53,822 bases of DNA. Source: Pseudoneurospora amorphoporcata (lineage: Eukaryota; Ascomycota; Sordariomycetes; Sordariales; Sordariaceae). Shown here piece after piece: positions 10,198 to 20,196 of this stretch; the first letter of the stretch is position 1, and each line of letters begins with the position of its first letter. The notes under the pieces were generated by a model that searched no databases, was not told where the DNA came from, and worked only from the letters and a program-made list of their open reading frames with translations. Made by a program: the position numbers and the translations under genes. Where the stretch lies: contig MU859283.1 of the NCBI GenBank assembly GCA_033297205.1, forward strand, positions 1-53,822, written 5' to 3'.

Positions 10198-10234
10198 GTG
10201 GCAGTTGTGTCCACGTGGACACAACCTCTGCCAC
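10198..10234. repeat. 20-bp perfect palindrome centred on CACGTG, with flanking arms
   Basis: TTGTGTCCACGTGGACACAA (10205-10224) is a perfect 20-bp palindrome containing the bHLH-type core CCACGTGG. Flanking GTGGCAG (10198-10204) pairs with CTGCCAC (10228-10234) after a 3-base bulge, giving 17 paired positions in each arm. It lies about 400 bp downstream of the ligase gene's 3' end, in sequence without a recognised gene. Confidence 0.8.
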
Positions 10235-10626
10235 GGGCAATCGTTGAAGCCAATAGACATTTCCGAGAGAAACGCATATGTATGTGCCCGCATTTCGATA
10301 AGGCTGCCCAAGATACCCGGGCCAGTGATCCTCATACCTTACTTACCTACTTTTCACCACTCACCCTCCAACCGTCAAGCGGAAGAACACAGGATACACT
10401 TTGATCCTCAAGAGTCCTAAAAGGATGACAGACAGTTAGACGTTGTCGGCAATGGAAGATGCGGCCAGAAGGAGAACACAACATAAACACAACATGAACA
10501 CGGGACATTCCATCCATGATATGACACCCTTTTTCCAGATCTTTTTCCCATTTGTCCACTTGATCACTGCATTGCACACCACAGCCACTTCCAAATCCAT
10601 CCCTCGACCCCTAGCCTATTCTCTAA

Positions 10627-13600
10627 CTAATACTCAAAATCATCATCAACAGCCGGCCCCTTACTCTTCCCCACGCTCTCCTGCTTCCTATACATCTCGG
10701 CAACCATCCTGCTCGTCGTTGCCTCATCCGCCTTCTTATCCTCTCTGACCTTGATAAACCTGGGAAACCTCAAGCTGATACCCTTCTCACCGGCGGGATC
10801 CACGCCCTCCTTTATACCGGCCTTATACCTCGGACTAAGCGTCAGATCGGCCGTCTTGACTTCCCACACGTACTTCGGTTCGAACCAGACGTCCGGCTGG
10901 TGCTGGCCGCCTGAGGAGTGCGCGTAAAAGGGCTTGGGCCGGTCGATGATGAATGGGGATAGGGAGGCGTGAAGCTCTTGGAGGGCTTCGTCGGAGAATC
11001 CGGTGCCGATGTTGCAGACGGTTTCGTAGGTGTCGCTGTTGGGGTTGTAGCACGCCAACAAAAAGGCGCCGAAGACGGAGGTGCGCTTGCCTTTGCCGTG
11101 GTAAGCGCCGAGAACGACGAGGTCGAGCGAGTCCCCTATGCCGGCAAGGTAGTCTTTTTTGATCTGTTGTTTTTGTGTTAGTTTACCATCCATCCCAGAC
11201 AGACTCCAGAGATGAGAGCGGAAGAAACAAACCTTCAACCAATTCCGACTCCTCTTAGACGGCTCATACCCACTCTCCGCACCGTCCAACATCTTCACCA
11301 TCAACCCCTCACAACCCGCCTTGACGGACTCATCCAGGAACATCTGAATCTCATCCAGCTCCTGGCCATCCATGCTGGACGCAAACGAGAACTCGCCCTC
11401 CACAGGCTTGAACGCGCTCCGCAACAACTCCCTCCGTTCCCTCAGTGACTTTTCCACGACCGCCTGGCCGTTCAGATACAACAAATCAAACGCAAACACG
11501 CACACCTTCACTTTGACATCCTCCAGCTTGACATCCTTCTTTTTGCGTGTCATCAGCTGCTGGAACGGCAACACCTTCTTCTCGACCATGTCCCACGCCA
11601 CGGACTCGCAGTCCAGCACGAAGCTCTTGGTGCCTTCTTTGACCCACGTCGGCAGCTTAGCCAGCACATCCGGGTACTTCTGGCTCAAGTCTTCCGAATT
11701 TCTCGAAAAGATAGCCGCGACGCCCTTACCAGTCTCCTTGCTAGCGACCTGGCTGAGGTCACCGTCGCTCTTGGGCGCGTCCTTGGCCACATAATGAATC
11801 TGCGCTCTCTCGCCGTCGTACTTGTACTCGCACGTGAACGTCTGGCCCTCGAAGCGATCGAGCACCTCAGTGATGGCCTTTGTCGGGTTAGCCAGCATGG
11901 GCTTGAGCGGCACGCCAGGGCGAAGCTTGCAGTGGTCGCGTAGGTTCATGATGCCGTGGGTGAGCATGGCGGGGATGATGACGTTGTAGCTGGGCAGTTC
12001 GCTGTAGACGGTCTTGAGGATCGACTCGGCTTTGCTGAAGTCGGATTCGCTGGGGACTTTCCCCTTTTGTGCGAACTCGTGTGCGATCATGGCTTGCGCT
12101 AGAGAGACAATGACAGACTTCTCTGCCAGTCCCAACCGCAGCTTACCCTCCAGGAAGCGGACGATGAATTTGGCCTCGCTCGGCCCACCCTTCTCCTTGG
12201 TGATGTCGACCTTGCCGGTGGAATTCGCATCGGCAGCCGATAAGAGCTTCTTGATGCCATCCACTTTCTTCTGCTGGGCGCCCGTGCCCGTCATAGTGGT
12301 AGCAATATCCATCAAGCCCTTATGCACACCGCGAATAGTCAACGGCTTGGGCTTGAACATGGTCGGCTGCTTCGACCTCGACTTGACAGCCACCAAACCC
12401 AGATCACCAATCTCCTTCTGGTCGTTCTTGATAACAGCAACACTGCGGCCCGTAGTCTCGCCGATAGCCTTCATGATAAGCGACTCGCCGATGCCCAGCT
12501 CGATACCCGCATAATCGGGGGCAAGCTTGTTGATCATAAGCAGAACGGTAGGCAGCAGATCGTCGGGCGTAAGACGGAGGACTTGGCGCAGGAAAAGAGA
12601 GCAGTACTCCATGATGAGCAGCCTCTTCCGCGTCTGCTCAATGAGCGAAAAGGTAGTGCAGAGGGCGGCATAGGGCACAGGCTCGCCGGCCTTCCAGTCC
12701 GGGAAGGGGTCCTTAACCTTGGTGGTGAGTGTGGTCTGGATGACCTTGCGAGCCTTTTTGGCGATTGCCTCGGTCTTTTCGTCCTCATCTGCCTCTTCCT
12801 CTTCGGGTTCGATTTCGGATGCGGATGCTGAAGAGGCTTCCTCGTCATCAGCCTTTTCTACCGGTGCCGGAGAGGGACTCTTGTTTTTTCGTGCAGGCTT
12901 GGGCGAAGCTGCCTTCTTCTTCTCCTCCTTTACCGGCGCAGAAGAAGCAGGGACATCCTCCATGATCTCGTCCTCGTCGTCTTCAACCACCTTGCGACCC
13001 CTCCTCAGCCGCTTGCTGGCAGGCGCAACAGCGTCCTCTGTGTCCTCCTCGGTCTTGGCCTTTTTCGACTTGGGGCTTTTAGTCGCTGGTGATCGTGACC
13101 TCTTCTTCTTGTTGTCTGTTTCGTATACAGTGGTTAGCCACCATCCCGCCAACGTCACTTTCCCAAGGATGTAACTCACCTGTCTCCTCCTTCACCTCCA
13201 CGACCTCCATCACATCCTCATCCTCCTCTTTACTCTCTTCTTTTTCCACATCCTTGGCAACCTCCTTCCCCTTAGCAGGCCTGCCTCTTCCCCTCCCCGT
13301 CTTGGCAGGACTCTTGTCCTTTAGCTTCATCTCCTCCACCTTCTTCTCTACCTCTTCGTGTCCCGCATCTTCACTGCTCTCGTCCTTTTTGATCTCCTCT
13401 TTTTTCGAAGGAGTCGCTTTCGTGCCAAAAGACAATTTCGTCTGCTGCTTCCCGTCCGACGAGGGGGCGTCTTTCTTGCCGAAGAACTTCCTGCAATGGT
13501 TGTATCCGTTAGCAATCTATTCCGTCTAATCCCTCAAATTTGGGGTTCCGGGAGAAAAGAGGGAAAGGGAAGGGAAGACTCCAAAAGGGTGGTAGCAATG

Positions 13601-13812
13601 CGTAATCAAGATCGAACGTGTTTCCAAAACTGCTTCCAGAACTGTCCCAAAAGTTGGGTTTCCAGAAATGGTTTCCAAGATTTGATCCAAAATCGTTCCC
13701 AAAAACTTATTGTCCAATCGATCCGATACATCACTAACCCCAAGGTAGTCTGCCTCCCTCCCCTCGGTTTGTCCTTAACGTACCCCAAAGTCTGCTGCTG
13801 CTTGGGAGGCAT
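10627..13812 (-). CDS. cdc9: DNA ligase I (ATP-dependent), 919 aa
   Basis: Four exons: 13812-13784, 13490-13180, 13115-11233 and 11163-10627, total 919 residues. The introns are 13491-13783, 13116-13179 and 11164-11232. It seals Okazaki-fragment and repair nicks in the nucleus by lysine adenylation. The N-terminus MPPKQQQTLGKFF contains a PIP box (QQTLGKFF) for PCNA binding, split by the first intron. A long charged, KSP-rich disordered region follows (to about residue 235). Then come the DNA-binding domain, the adenylation motif EYKYDGERAQIH (catalytic Lys near residue 545), LDCESVAWD, and GLMVKMLDG followed by SRNWLK, then the OB-fold segment (LDLVVLGAYHGKGKRTSVFG). It ends in a short acidic tail. 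Length matches fungal and animal ligase I. A mitochondrial isoform may also exist (see the upstream frame at 13813-14274). The gene symbol is by homology to yeast. Confidence 0.95.
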
Positions 13813-14274
13813 CGTGACGGCGCCAATATTCTTGGTATTGTTCGAGTTGTTGGAGTTGATCAAAGCGTAACTGGCGTAGTTTCTTCGTCCTACCAGTTCT
13901 CCAAGTAGTGCAAGTCTAACTGCCACATTCGCTCCGCCGGAGGCCGTCGAGTTCGAGTCCGAGCTGAGAGTAATTCGACTAAGCGATCCAACGAGTTGTT
14001 GGGGGTGGAATTGATATGCATCCGTCTTCGTGTTCGTCCCAGTCGCGAATGGAAATGTCCCGGTTGTTGAAGCACTGCTGATGGTCTTCGTCCAAGTTGT
14101 TCTCGTCGCAATCGCAGAAGCACTCCAAACTCCCTTGCTTGCAGAAAGCAACGGGAAAAGTTGTCTGGGCGCCAGGATGGTTAAAACTTTTCGTCCGTTC
14201 TTCCCTCTCTTTTTCCTCTCGCGTGCTGCAGGTCGTCCAATTGGTAGCTCTTTCCGTTCAATGTTACACACCAC
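13813..14274 (-). other. ATG-less open frame fused in phase to the DNA ligase start
   Basis: The frame of the ligase ATG stays open for 154 codons upstream, to a TAA at 14275-14277, but contains no ATG. Translated, it is basic with few acidic residues, Ser/Thr/Ala-rich, and includes RERKKRGKNGRK, LAPRQLFPLLSASKGVWS and, near the ligase start, GRRNYASYALINS, which resembles a mitochondrial presequence cleavage region. Yeast Cdc9 uses alternative starts to make mitochondrial and nuclear forms. By analogy this could be an extension started at a near-cognate codon or reached from an unseen upstream exon. It may also simply be a leader that is open by chance. Confidence 0.35.
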
Positions 14275-14391
14275 TTATCGGTAATGGGGTCTGCTGCCTG
14301 TTCTGCCTGTTGTATTCCCGTCGTTCCTACCGTCGTTGTTGTCCGTGTCGTATCGTCCCTGCCGCCGCGCTAACCTCTTAAGTGGACATTG

Positions 14392-14486
14392 ACGCGACGC
14401 GCCTTCCTTACTACGACGCGACCCCTTGCTCTTTTATTTTACCCTAGTGTAGCGAGCCCAGCAAAAAGAGCACGCACCAGTCGCGT
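14392..14486. promoter_or_regulatory. Cluster of four ACGCG (MCB-like) cores upstream of DNA ligase I
   Basis: GACGCGACGCG gives two overlapping-spaced ACGCG cores (14392-14396, 14397-14401). A third is at 14416-14420, and a fourth lies on the opposite strand at 14482-14486 (CGCGT). ACGCG is the core of the MluI cell-cycle box bound by MBF (Swi6-Mbp1 type), which drives G1/S genes, including DNA ligase, in yeasts. The cluster lies 580-675 bp upstream of the ligase ATG, and closer if the transcript starts near the upstream frame. The motif is seen directly; the regulation is inferred. Confidence 0.5.
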
Positions 14487-15079
14487 AAAGTGGCACGGTC
14501 ACATGAGACCTAACTCCTAAGGCTTTAGTAAACTATAAGACAATAGATAACGCTAACGCACAGATGACAGTCAGGGACCCCCATGCAGTGCGGGACAAAT
14601 TTGGGGTACCGTCGCAACGTAGCGCCAAGCTCTGTGCCCATCAAATCCGATCTCCAAATCTCCAACAGCTCAAAAATGTTGGGCTGATAGGATGCGACTT
14701 GCTGGCTTTTGAGGCTGGGCAGGGGCATCGGTTGCGATACGATATCGGACCTCACTCATATCGCTCAGCTGAAGAAACAAGACCACTCTTTTAAAGAGTT
14801 CAATTTCATAGCCCGCTTTCCCTTCCCCTTCTCCTTGAACCTGTCTAAATGTATGTGGTTGTGTTTGTGACCGTTTTGCGCTACGTGGACATGTTTATTA
14901 TTCAAAGAAAAAGGAAAGAATCGCAACCATGATGAGCGACATAGACGCCTGCACCGTATTTTGTTTTCGTTTATGCATCAAGAGAATAGGACAAGTTTTG
15001 GTTGTCAACCTAAGAAAAAACCATCTAGTGTGTCATTACTGCCTGCCTGGCTCTCTACCCATCAATTTCGACTCTTTTT
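14487..15079. other. Intergenic between DNA ligase I promoter and PDH E1 alpha 3' end
   Basis: No gene recognised. The part near 15000-15079 is presumably the 3' untranslated region of the PDH gene, whose stop codon is at 15080-15082. Confidence 0.55.
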
Positions 15080-17056
15080 TTAGTTCTTGAAGTAGAAAAG
15101 CTCATCGGGGGTACGGCCACGGATAAAGTCGGGCTCGGTACCCTTGACGTAGATATCCTCAAAGAGAATCTGCTGGCTATTCTCGGGAGGAGCCATGGCC
15201 TCGGCGGCGGCGACCTCCTCGTTGACGAAGGCGCGAGCCTCCTTGTCAAGAGCCTTGAGCTCCTCCTCGGTAGCGACACCCCACTCGAGAATGTGCTGCT
15301 TGAGACCGGCAATGGGGTCGTTGGTGGAGCGCATGCGCTGAATCTCCTCACGGGTACGGTAGGTGGTGCCGGGGTCGGACATGGAGTGGCCACCATAACG
15401 GTAGGTGACATACTCGATGACGAGAGGGCCGTTGTCGTTGTTGGTCCACTCCTTACCGTACGCGACGGCGGCCTTGACGGCGAGGACGTCCATGCCGTTG
15501 ACCTTGAGACCGGGGATGTACTGGCCACGCTTGTAGTAGTCGGTCAAGGCCGACGAGCGGGCAGCCGAGGTACCCATACCATACTTGTTGTCTGCACGAT
15601 TACACGCGTCAGTAACAATCTCCGAGACCAAGGAGCGTGGGAAACTTACTCTCGCAGCCGAAAAGGGCAGGGAGGTTCCAGAGCTTGGCCATGTTGAAAG
15701 ACTCAAAGACCTGACCCTGGTTGGAGGCACCGTCACCTATAACACTGGATTAGTCTTTCGAATTCCCAACGCTGTTCCTATCACCGAGGATAGAGCCTAC
15801 CGTAGAGGATGATGGAAGCCTTCTTGCCGCCAGTGTACTTCTGGGCGAAAGCAAGACCGGCACCGACAGCGACCTGAGCACCGACGATACCGTTGCCGCC
15901 GTAGAAGCCCTTGGTGAACATGTGCATAGAACCACCCTTGCCGTAGGCGATACCCTGACGGCGGCCGAGAAGCTCGCCGATGATGGAGCGGACAGTGCCG
16001 CCACGCATGTAGGCGAAGCCGTGGCAGCGGTAGGAAGTGATGACGTCGTCAGTCTTCTCGATCGCATGCTCGATACCGACGGCGACGGCCTCCTGACCAG
16101 TGGACAGATGGCAGAAACCACGAATCTTCTTCTCCTTGTACAGTCTGTCGGCGGCCATCTCCATTTGTCTGTATGCGAGAGCATTGTGTCAGCTATGCTA
16201 TACCATGTTGCCACGCGAGGCCGAGATCGGCAGAGATGGGGGAAAGCTCGGAGCTCCGGTGGTGTTTTGTGACAGAGTAGGATTGCATACCTGACGATGA
16301 CCATTTCGTTGTACATCTGCTTCAGCTCCTTCTTGGTGATGGCGAGGGTATAGGGAGGGGGGTCGAGCTCGTAGGTCTCGAAGGACTCATCGCTGAGGGT
16401 GACATGGAAGGGCTCGTCGTCCGACTAAATTGAAGCAAGATTGCATGGTAAGCTTATCGATGTTCCCATTTTCGGAGTAGTGGCGCGAAGAAGTAATAGC
16501 AGTTTTGGAGTTGCGCGCAAAAAATCTGCGCAACCCAACACCCCCAACGACAACGACGACGGCGACGGCGACGGCGTGATGATGTTTCCAAACCACCAAG
16601 GTAATAATCTGATGTTTCTATTGACTTGACGTCAAGAGAAAGAAGGCGGGTCCGGCGGGTCCGGCAGCAAGCGGTAAGGTAGACGAACTCGCATGGGACA
16701 CGACTTGCTTGACTCGCGACTCAGTCTTGCTTGGGGGACGGGGACTTGGGACTCGGCGAGGGGACATGACATGACTAGGGAGTCTCTCCTTCCCTCCTCT
16801 CTCCCGCTCTTGGTTTCTCCAACAATAACAACAACATCAACCACACCAACCATCGAAACCCACTTGGAACGATATATTGAAAAGTAAACAAACGTACCTC
16901 TGGGAGGGGCTTCTCGAGCCGGGCCGAAGCAGCATCGGTGGTGACGGACCTCCTAGCGGCGATCGAGGGAATAACGACACGGGGAGCAGGAGCAGCAACG
17001 CGGGCGCGGATGGGCGCCGCTACCCTCGTCGATAACCGGGCTGCGCGAGAAAACAT
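15080..17056 (-). CDS. PDA1: Pyruvate dehydrogenase E1 component subunit alpha, mitochondrial, 419 aa
   Basis: Five exons: 17056-16898, 16424-16291, 16168-15801, 15736-15650 and 15591-15080, total 419 residues. The introns are 473, 122, 64 and 58 nt. It decarboxylates pyruvate with thiamine diphosphate as part of the PDH complex in the mitochondrial matrix. The N-terminus (MFSRAARLSTRVAAPIRARV...RRSVTT) is an Arg/Ser/Ala-rich presequence. Motifs seen: GFCHLSTGQEAVAVGIEHAI, the TPP-binding GDGASNQGQVFESFNMAKLW ending in CENNKYGMGT (assembled across the last two introns), and the phosphorylation loop YRYGGHSMSDPGT. Length and motif order are normal. The first intron is unusually long for this genome. 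The symbol is by homology to yeast E1 alpha. Confidence 0.97.
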
Positions 17057-18120
17057 TTTGGATTATGTGTCTCCCTCTTTCTGGGAATTACGTTGCAAAA
17101 GAGAAGTTGGAGGTGAATGACGGACGGGAGAGAAGGAGAAGCGGAGATGGATGAGTTGAGTGCAGAGTGAGGACGAGACGGCGGGACGACTGAGCAAAAG
17201 CAAACTGGCAAACTGAAAATCCTTGGGGGTATAGGTAGGCGGGCGAGCCAGCGCGGCAGCGGCAGCGGCAGGGCAGGACTGGGTGCGGGCAGCCCGGTGA
17301 GCCCGGGCAGGTGTGCACCACACAGCACGTCAGGGAACAATTGGAGATGGGACTAACGGCTCACAGGGCACCAGCACCGATAGGGTAGCGTCGGGTACGT
17401 GGCGGGTGTGTTAAGCTGTGGCCGCCTGGGGGGTTTTTCTAGCAGGTCCCCCAGCTGTAGAGGTACTTTTACTGCAGGAGCTCCCGTCTGCCGTCTCCGC
17501 TTCAGGTTGCTATCAGAGAAGCTTGACATGGCAGGTACTGACGCGATAGAATCTCCCTACGAAGGTACCTGGCTCGAAAGAGGATATGCCGTGCCGGCCG
17601 TTCTCCGGAGCTCGGTTTGACGCCGTCAAAAAATTAGATGGATCTCCCTCGTCAGCGGTCGAGGAGCTTTGGAGGAAGATGGAGGGGAAGGGGCAAGCAA
17701 CGTCAAAAGGTCCACAGACAGGGGGGTTCGAGGCGAACGAGTGTTGAGCAGAAGCTTAGCACGGCATCGATTATTCGGAATGTATAAGCACGCGCTAACT
17801 GAGTTTGGCAGGGCAGGGATCAGGTGGGGAAACGAAAGTCTGTTGGAGATTTTCTCAGATATCTCCACTGAAATCGCCCTTCGAGCCGGGCCTGTCCAGT
17901 TGCCGTCATCCCATCGACTCCATCACGAACCCCATCAAAAATGGAGTTTGACATTCCGGAATGCCCCACCCAGCAACCGCCGCAGCGCCGCTGCTTTGCC
18001 TCACGAACTCTTAAACTCAATCGGGAACGATTGCTCATTAGTTTTCTTACCACTGCAACATGCAGGTAACCGTAATCAACTACATATGTACTACTAAGAT
18101 ACATATTTTCCGGATGTCTG
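17057..18120. other. Upstream region of PDH E1 alpha; no gene recognised
   Basis: Immediately upstream of the ATG the coding strand is CT-rich (17100-17330), as is common in fungal leaders of highly expressed genes. Further out I see no convincing coding frame. Confidence 0.55.
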
Positions 18121-18330
18121 CGACGGTTGTTAGAACTCGCTTCGATACACCACCGCATTGTGGACTTTCACAGTGGACTTCAACTGCGAATAGCCTCCCC
18201 ATCGTCATAACATTAGTGTCCGTCACCAACTTCAAATGACGCCAAGGATTCAGACTCACCAGGGCAGGGCAGTTTGGAGTAGAGGTCGGGTCCGGTTCGG
18301 CGACGTCTTCCATGTCATCCATCATCAACG
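18121..18330 (-). repeat. Copy A of a diverged direct duplication with intron-like signals
   Basis: Read on the minus strand, CTGCCCTG is followed by GTGAGTCTGAATCCTTGGCG, the start of an intron-like segment that ends in GGGGAGGCTATTCGCAG, then TTGAAGTCCACTGTGAAAGT. A matching arrangement is found about 690 bp away (copy B). If spliced, an ATG at 18325-18323 would open a frame of about 39 residues (MMDDMEDVAEPDPTST...YRSEF). No homology is recognised. It may be a tiny gene, a non-coding RNA exon pair, or an old duplicated element. Confidence 0.5.
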
Positions 18331-18789
18331 CAACAACATCGCAAACCTACCGATGATTAGAATTAACAACGAGGACATACACTTGACGCTGGGGCATACA
18401 ATAAATCCAGCCTTCCAGTCCGGTTTGTGCGTTAGCTCGATACAAAAACACACACATTTTTACTACTGACAATGGAAAAAGCACTCGAGCTTCTAGCGGA
18501 TGGGTGCCGTGGACTGATAATATCTTCCGGTCTTTTTGAGTTATAGAAATTTCGGAAATGAAGAGGCATGAGAGGCTCCTGTGACGTCTTAAAACCCTCG
18601 TCATCGTGCCATGCCGCCTCAAACAGAGGCCCGGGAGCCAGTGTCTTTCTTTCTTACGAGGGCAATGAGAGCTCCATATCTTCCCAATTCAACCCATGGC
18701 CGAAGAACCACACTAACGACCCAAATCAGTATTCCATTCCACATCCATGGATGTTTTCTGGAACGCATGTGCGATTAAATGAGAAAGAA

Positions 18790-19020
18790 ACTAAACTGTG
18801 AAGACTTCGATATACACGCTTGATACATCGACTCCGCGCATCGACCCCGTGGACATTCCGTGGTGGACTCCTCCGTGACTCCCACTGCGAATGGCCTCCT
18901 TGTCGTCACTACTACACATCGTCAGTCCCCGTCAGTAAACAAATAGCTAATAAAACAATGATCATCATGACGTCAATAAACCCAAGCTCACCTGGGCAAT
19001 TTCACAGTAGACTAGGTATC
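18790..19020 (-). repeat. Copy B of the diverged direct duplication
   Basis: On the minus strand: TGCCCAG, then GTGAGCTTGGGTTTATTGAC, ending in CAAGGAGGCCATTCGCAG, then TGGGAGTCACGGAGGAGTCC. The donor-side and acceptor-side blocks match copy A, while the middle of the intron-like part is longer. The copy A reading frame is not kept, so if A is a gene, B is a decayed copy. Confidence 0.5.
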
Positions 19021-20196
19021 GAGGAAACATCACAACAACAGCCTGTGCCGATGGCAATTGGTAATCATGAGAGTAAACAAATCCGTCGTGCAATTCTTCA
19101 TTAACCTCTAGCTGCAGAATTCCCTTCTGTCGTAACTCGCACTAATCCAATTACTATCTATACAGTCTCTTGACAGCAACACCTAATAATCAATTGACCT
19201 TTGTTCAGGTCCTGTGAATGCTTTGCATCCATCCGCCTCTTTGTCTGATCTGCCCGTCTCGTGAACAAGTAGCTAAGGTATATAGACAAGTGGGTATAGT
19301 ATCCTATCTTGCAATAAAACATAGCATGACGTACTAGAATAAGTACGGGAAGGACGCATATAAGCCATGTTAGAAACAGAATAATATGCGTACTTTGAGC
19401 AATCAAAAAAAAGGCAGATATAAGATGTAAGGCATCGTTGACTGACGTCGTCCGTCTCTTTCAGTGTCTTTAAAGTCCGGTTGCGGTAGTGTAGCGAGGT
19501 GAGAATGCAGAAGTTCCTGAACAAAGTATATTGTCCCATTCCCACATCCAACTAATGCCCAAGTAAGTGCCCATCCGCTTGTCGAAGGGCTCTCTCATCT
19601 CGTCTGTCTGCTCCCGTGCCCGCTTGTCTGTCCGTCTGTCCTCCAGCTGCGTTGCGTTTCTTGAGACAAAGATATAAAGAACAAGAGAGACGGCGAGATA
19701 AAAGAAAAGTATAAAAAGATGAATGCTGAGTCCGTTGTTCTGCCTGTGCGAATGCGTGTGTGTGTGTATGTGTGTGCGTGTGTGTGTGTTTGAAACCCTC
19801 AAGTGTATGTCAACGCCATAGCAATGCTCCCCGCGAAGAACTCGCATCCATTGATTTTCGATATCGTCGGCTGACGCCGCGCGCTACTCAAAATCCCTAG
19901 CTGCGCTCTCCGCTGGTCTTTGATTCATCCGACTTTCGCCAACCAATGCGCGGAATTGTATCGTTGGGTATATTAAGGGAAGGCGATGGGTTGTGTGGTT
20001 GTGTGAGTAGCGAAATATCTGGCGGTCGAGAACTGTCCTAACATCCAAGTCTCGGGTTGGCTTCATCCCCGTCAGAAGGAAGTTTGGCAACTCGTCACGG
20101 ATGACCTATCGAGATAGGCCCGTTAATATTCCGTTAATGATGATTGCCGATGCGATCTTGCGCCCGAAAGGTTTGTGTGTGCCCTCCTCTTTATTT
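19021..20196. other. Non-coding; 3' flank of the F-box/WD40 gene
   Basis: No gene recognised. The half nearest 20196 is likely the 3' untranslated region of the F-box/WD40 gene. Confidence 0.5.
19757..19791. repeat. GT microsatellite
   Basis: A (TG)n tract with a few interruptions (TGTGTATGTGTGTGCGTGTG and on), inside the long non-coding interval between the F-box gene and the PDH gene. Confidence 0.9.

Noticed and set aside
12014..12831. Long + strand frames opposite DNA ligase I
   Set aside because: Shadow frames of the well-conserved ligase coding strand.
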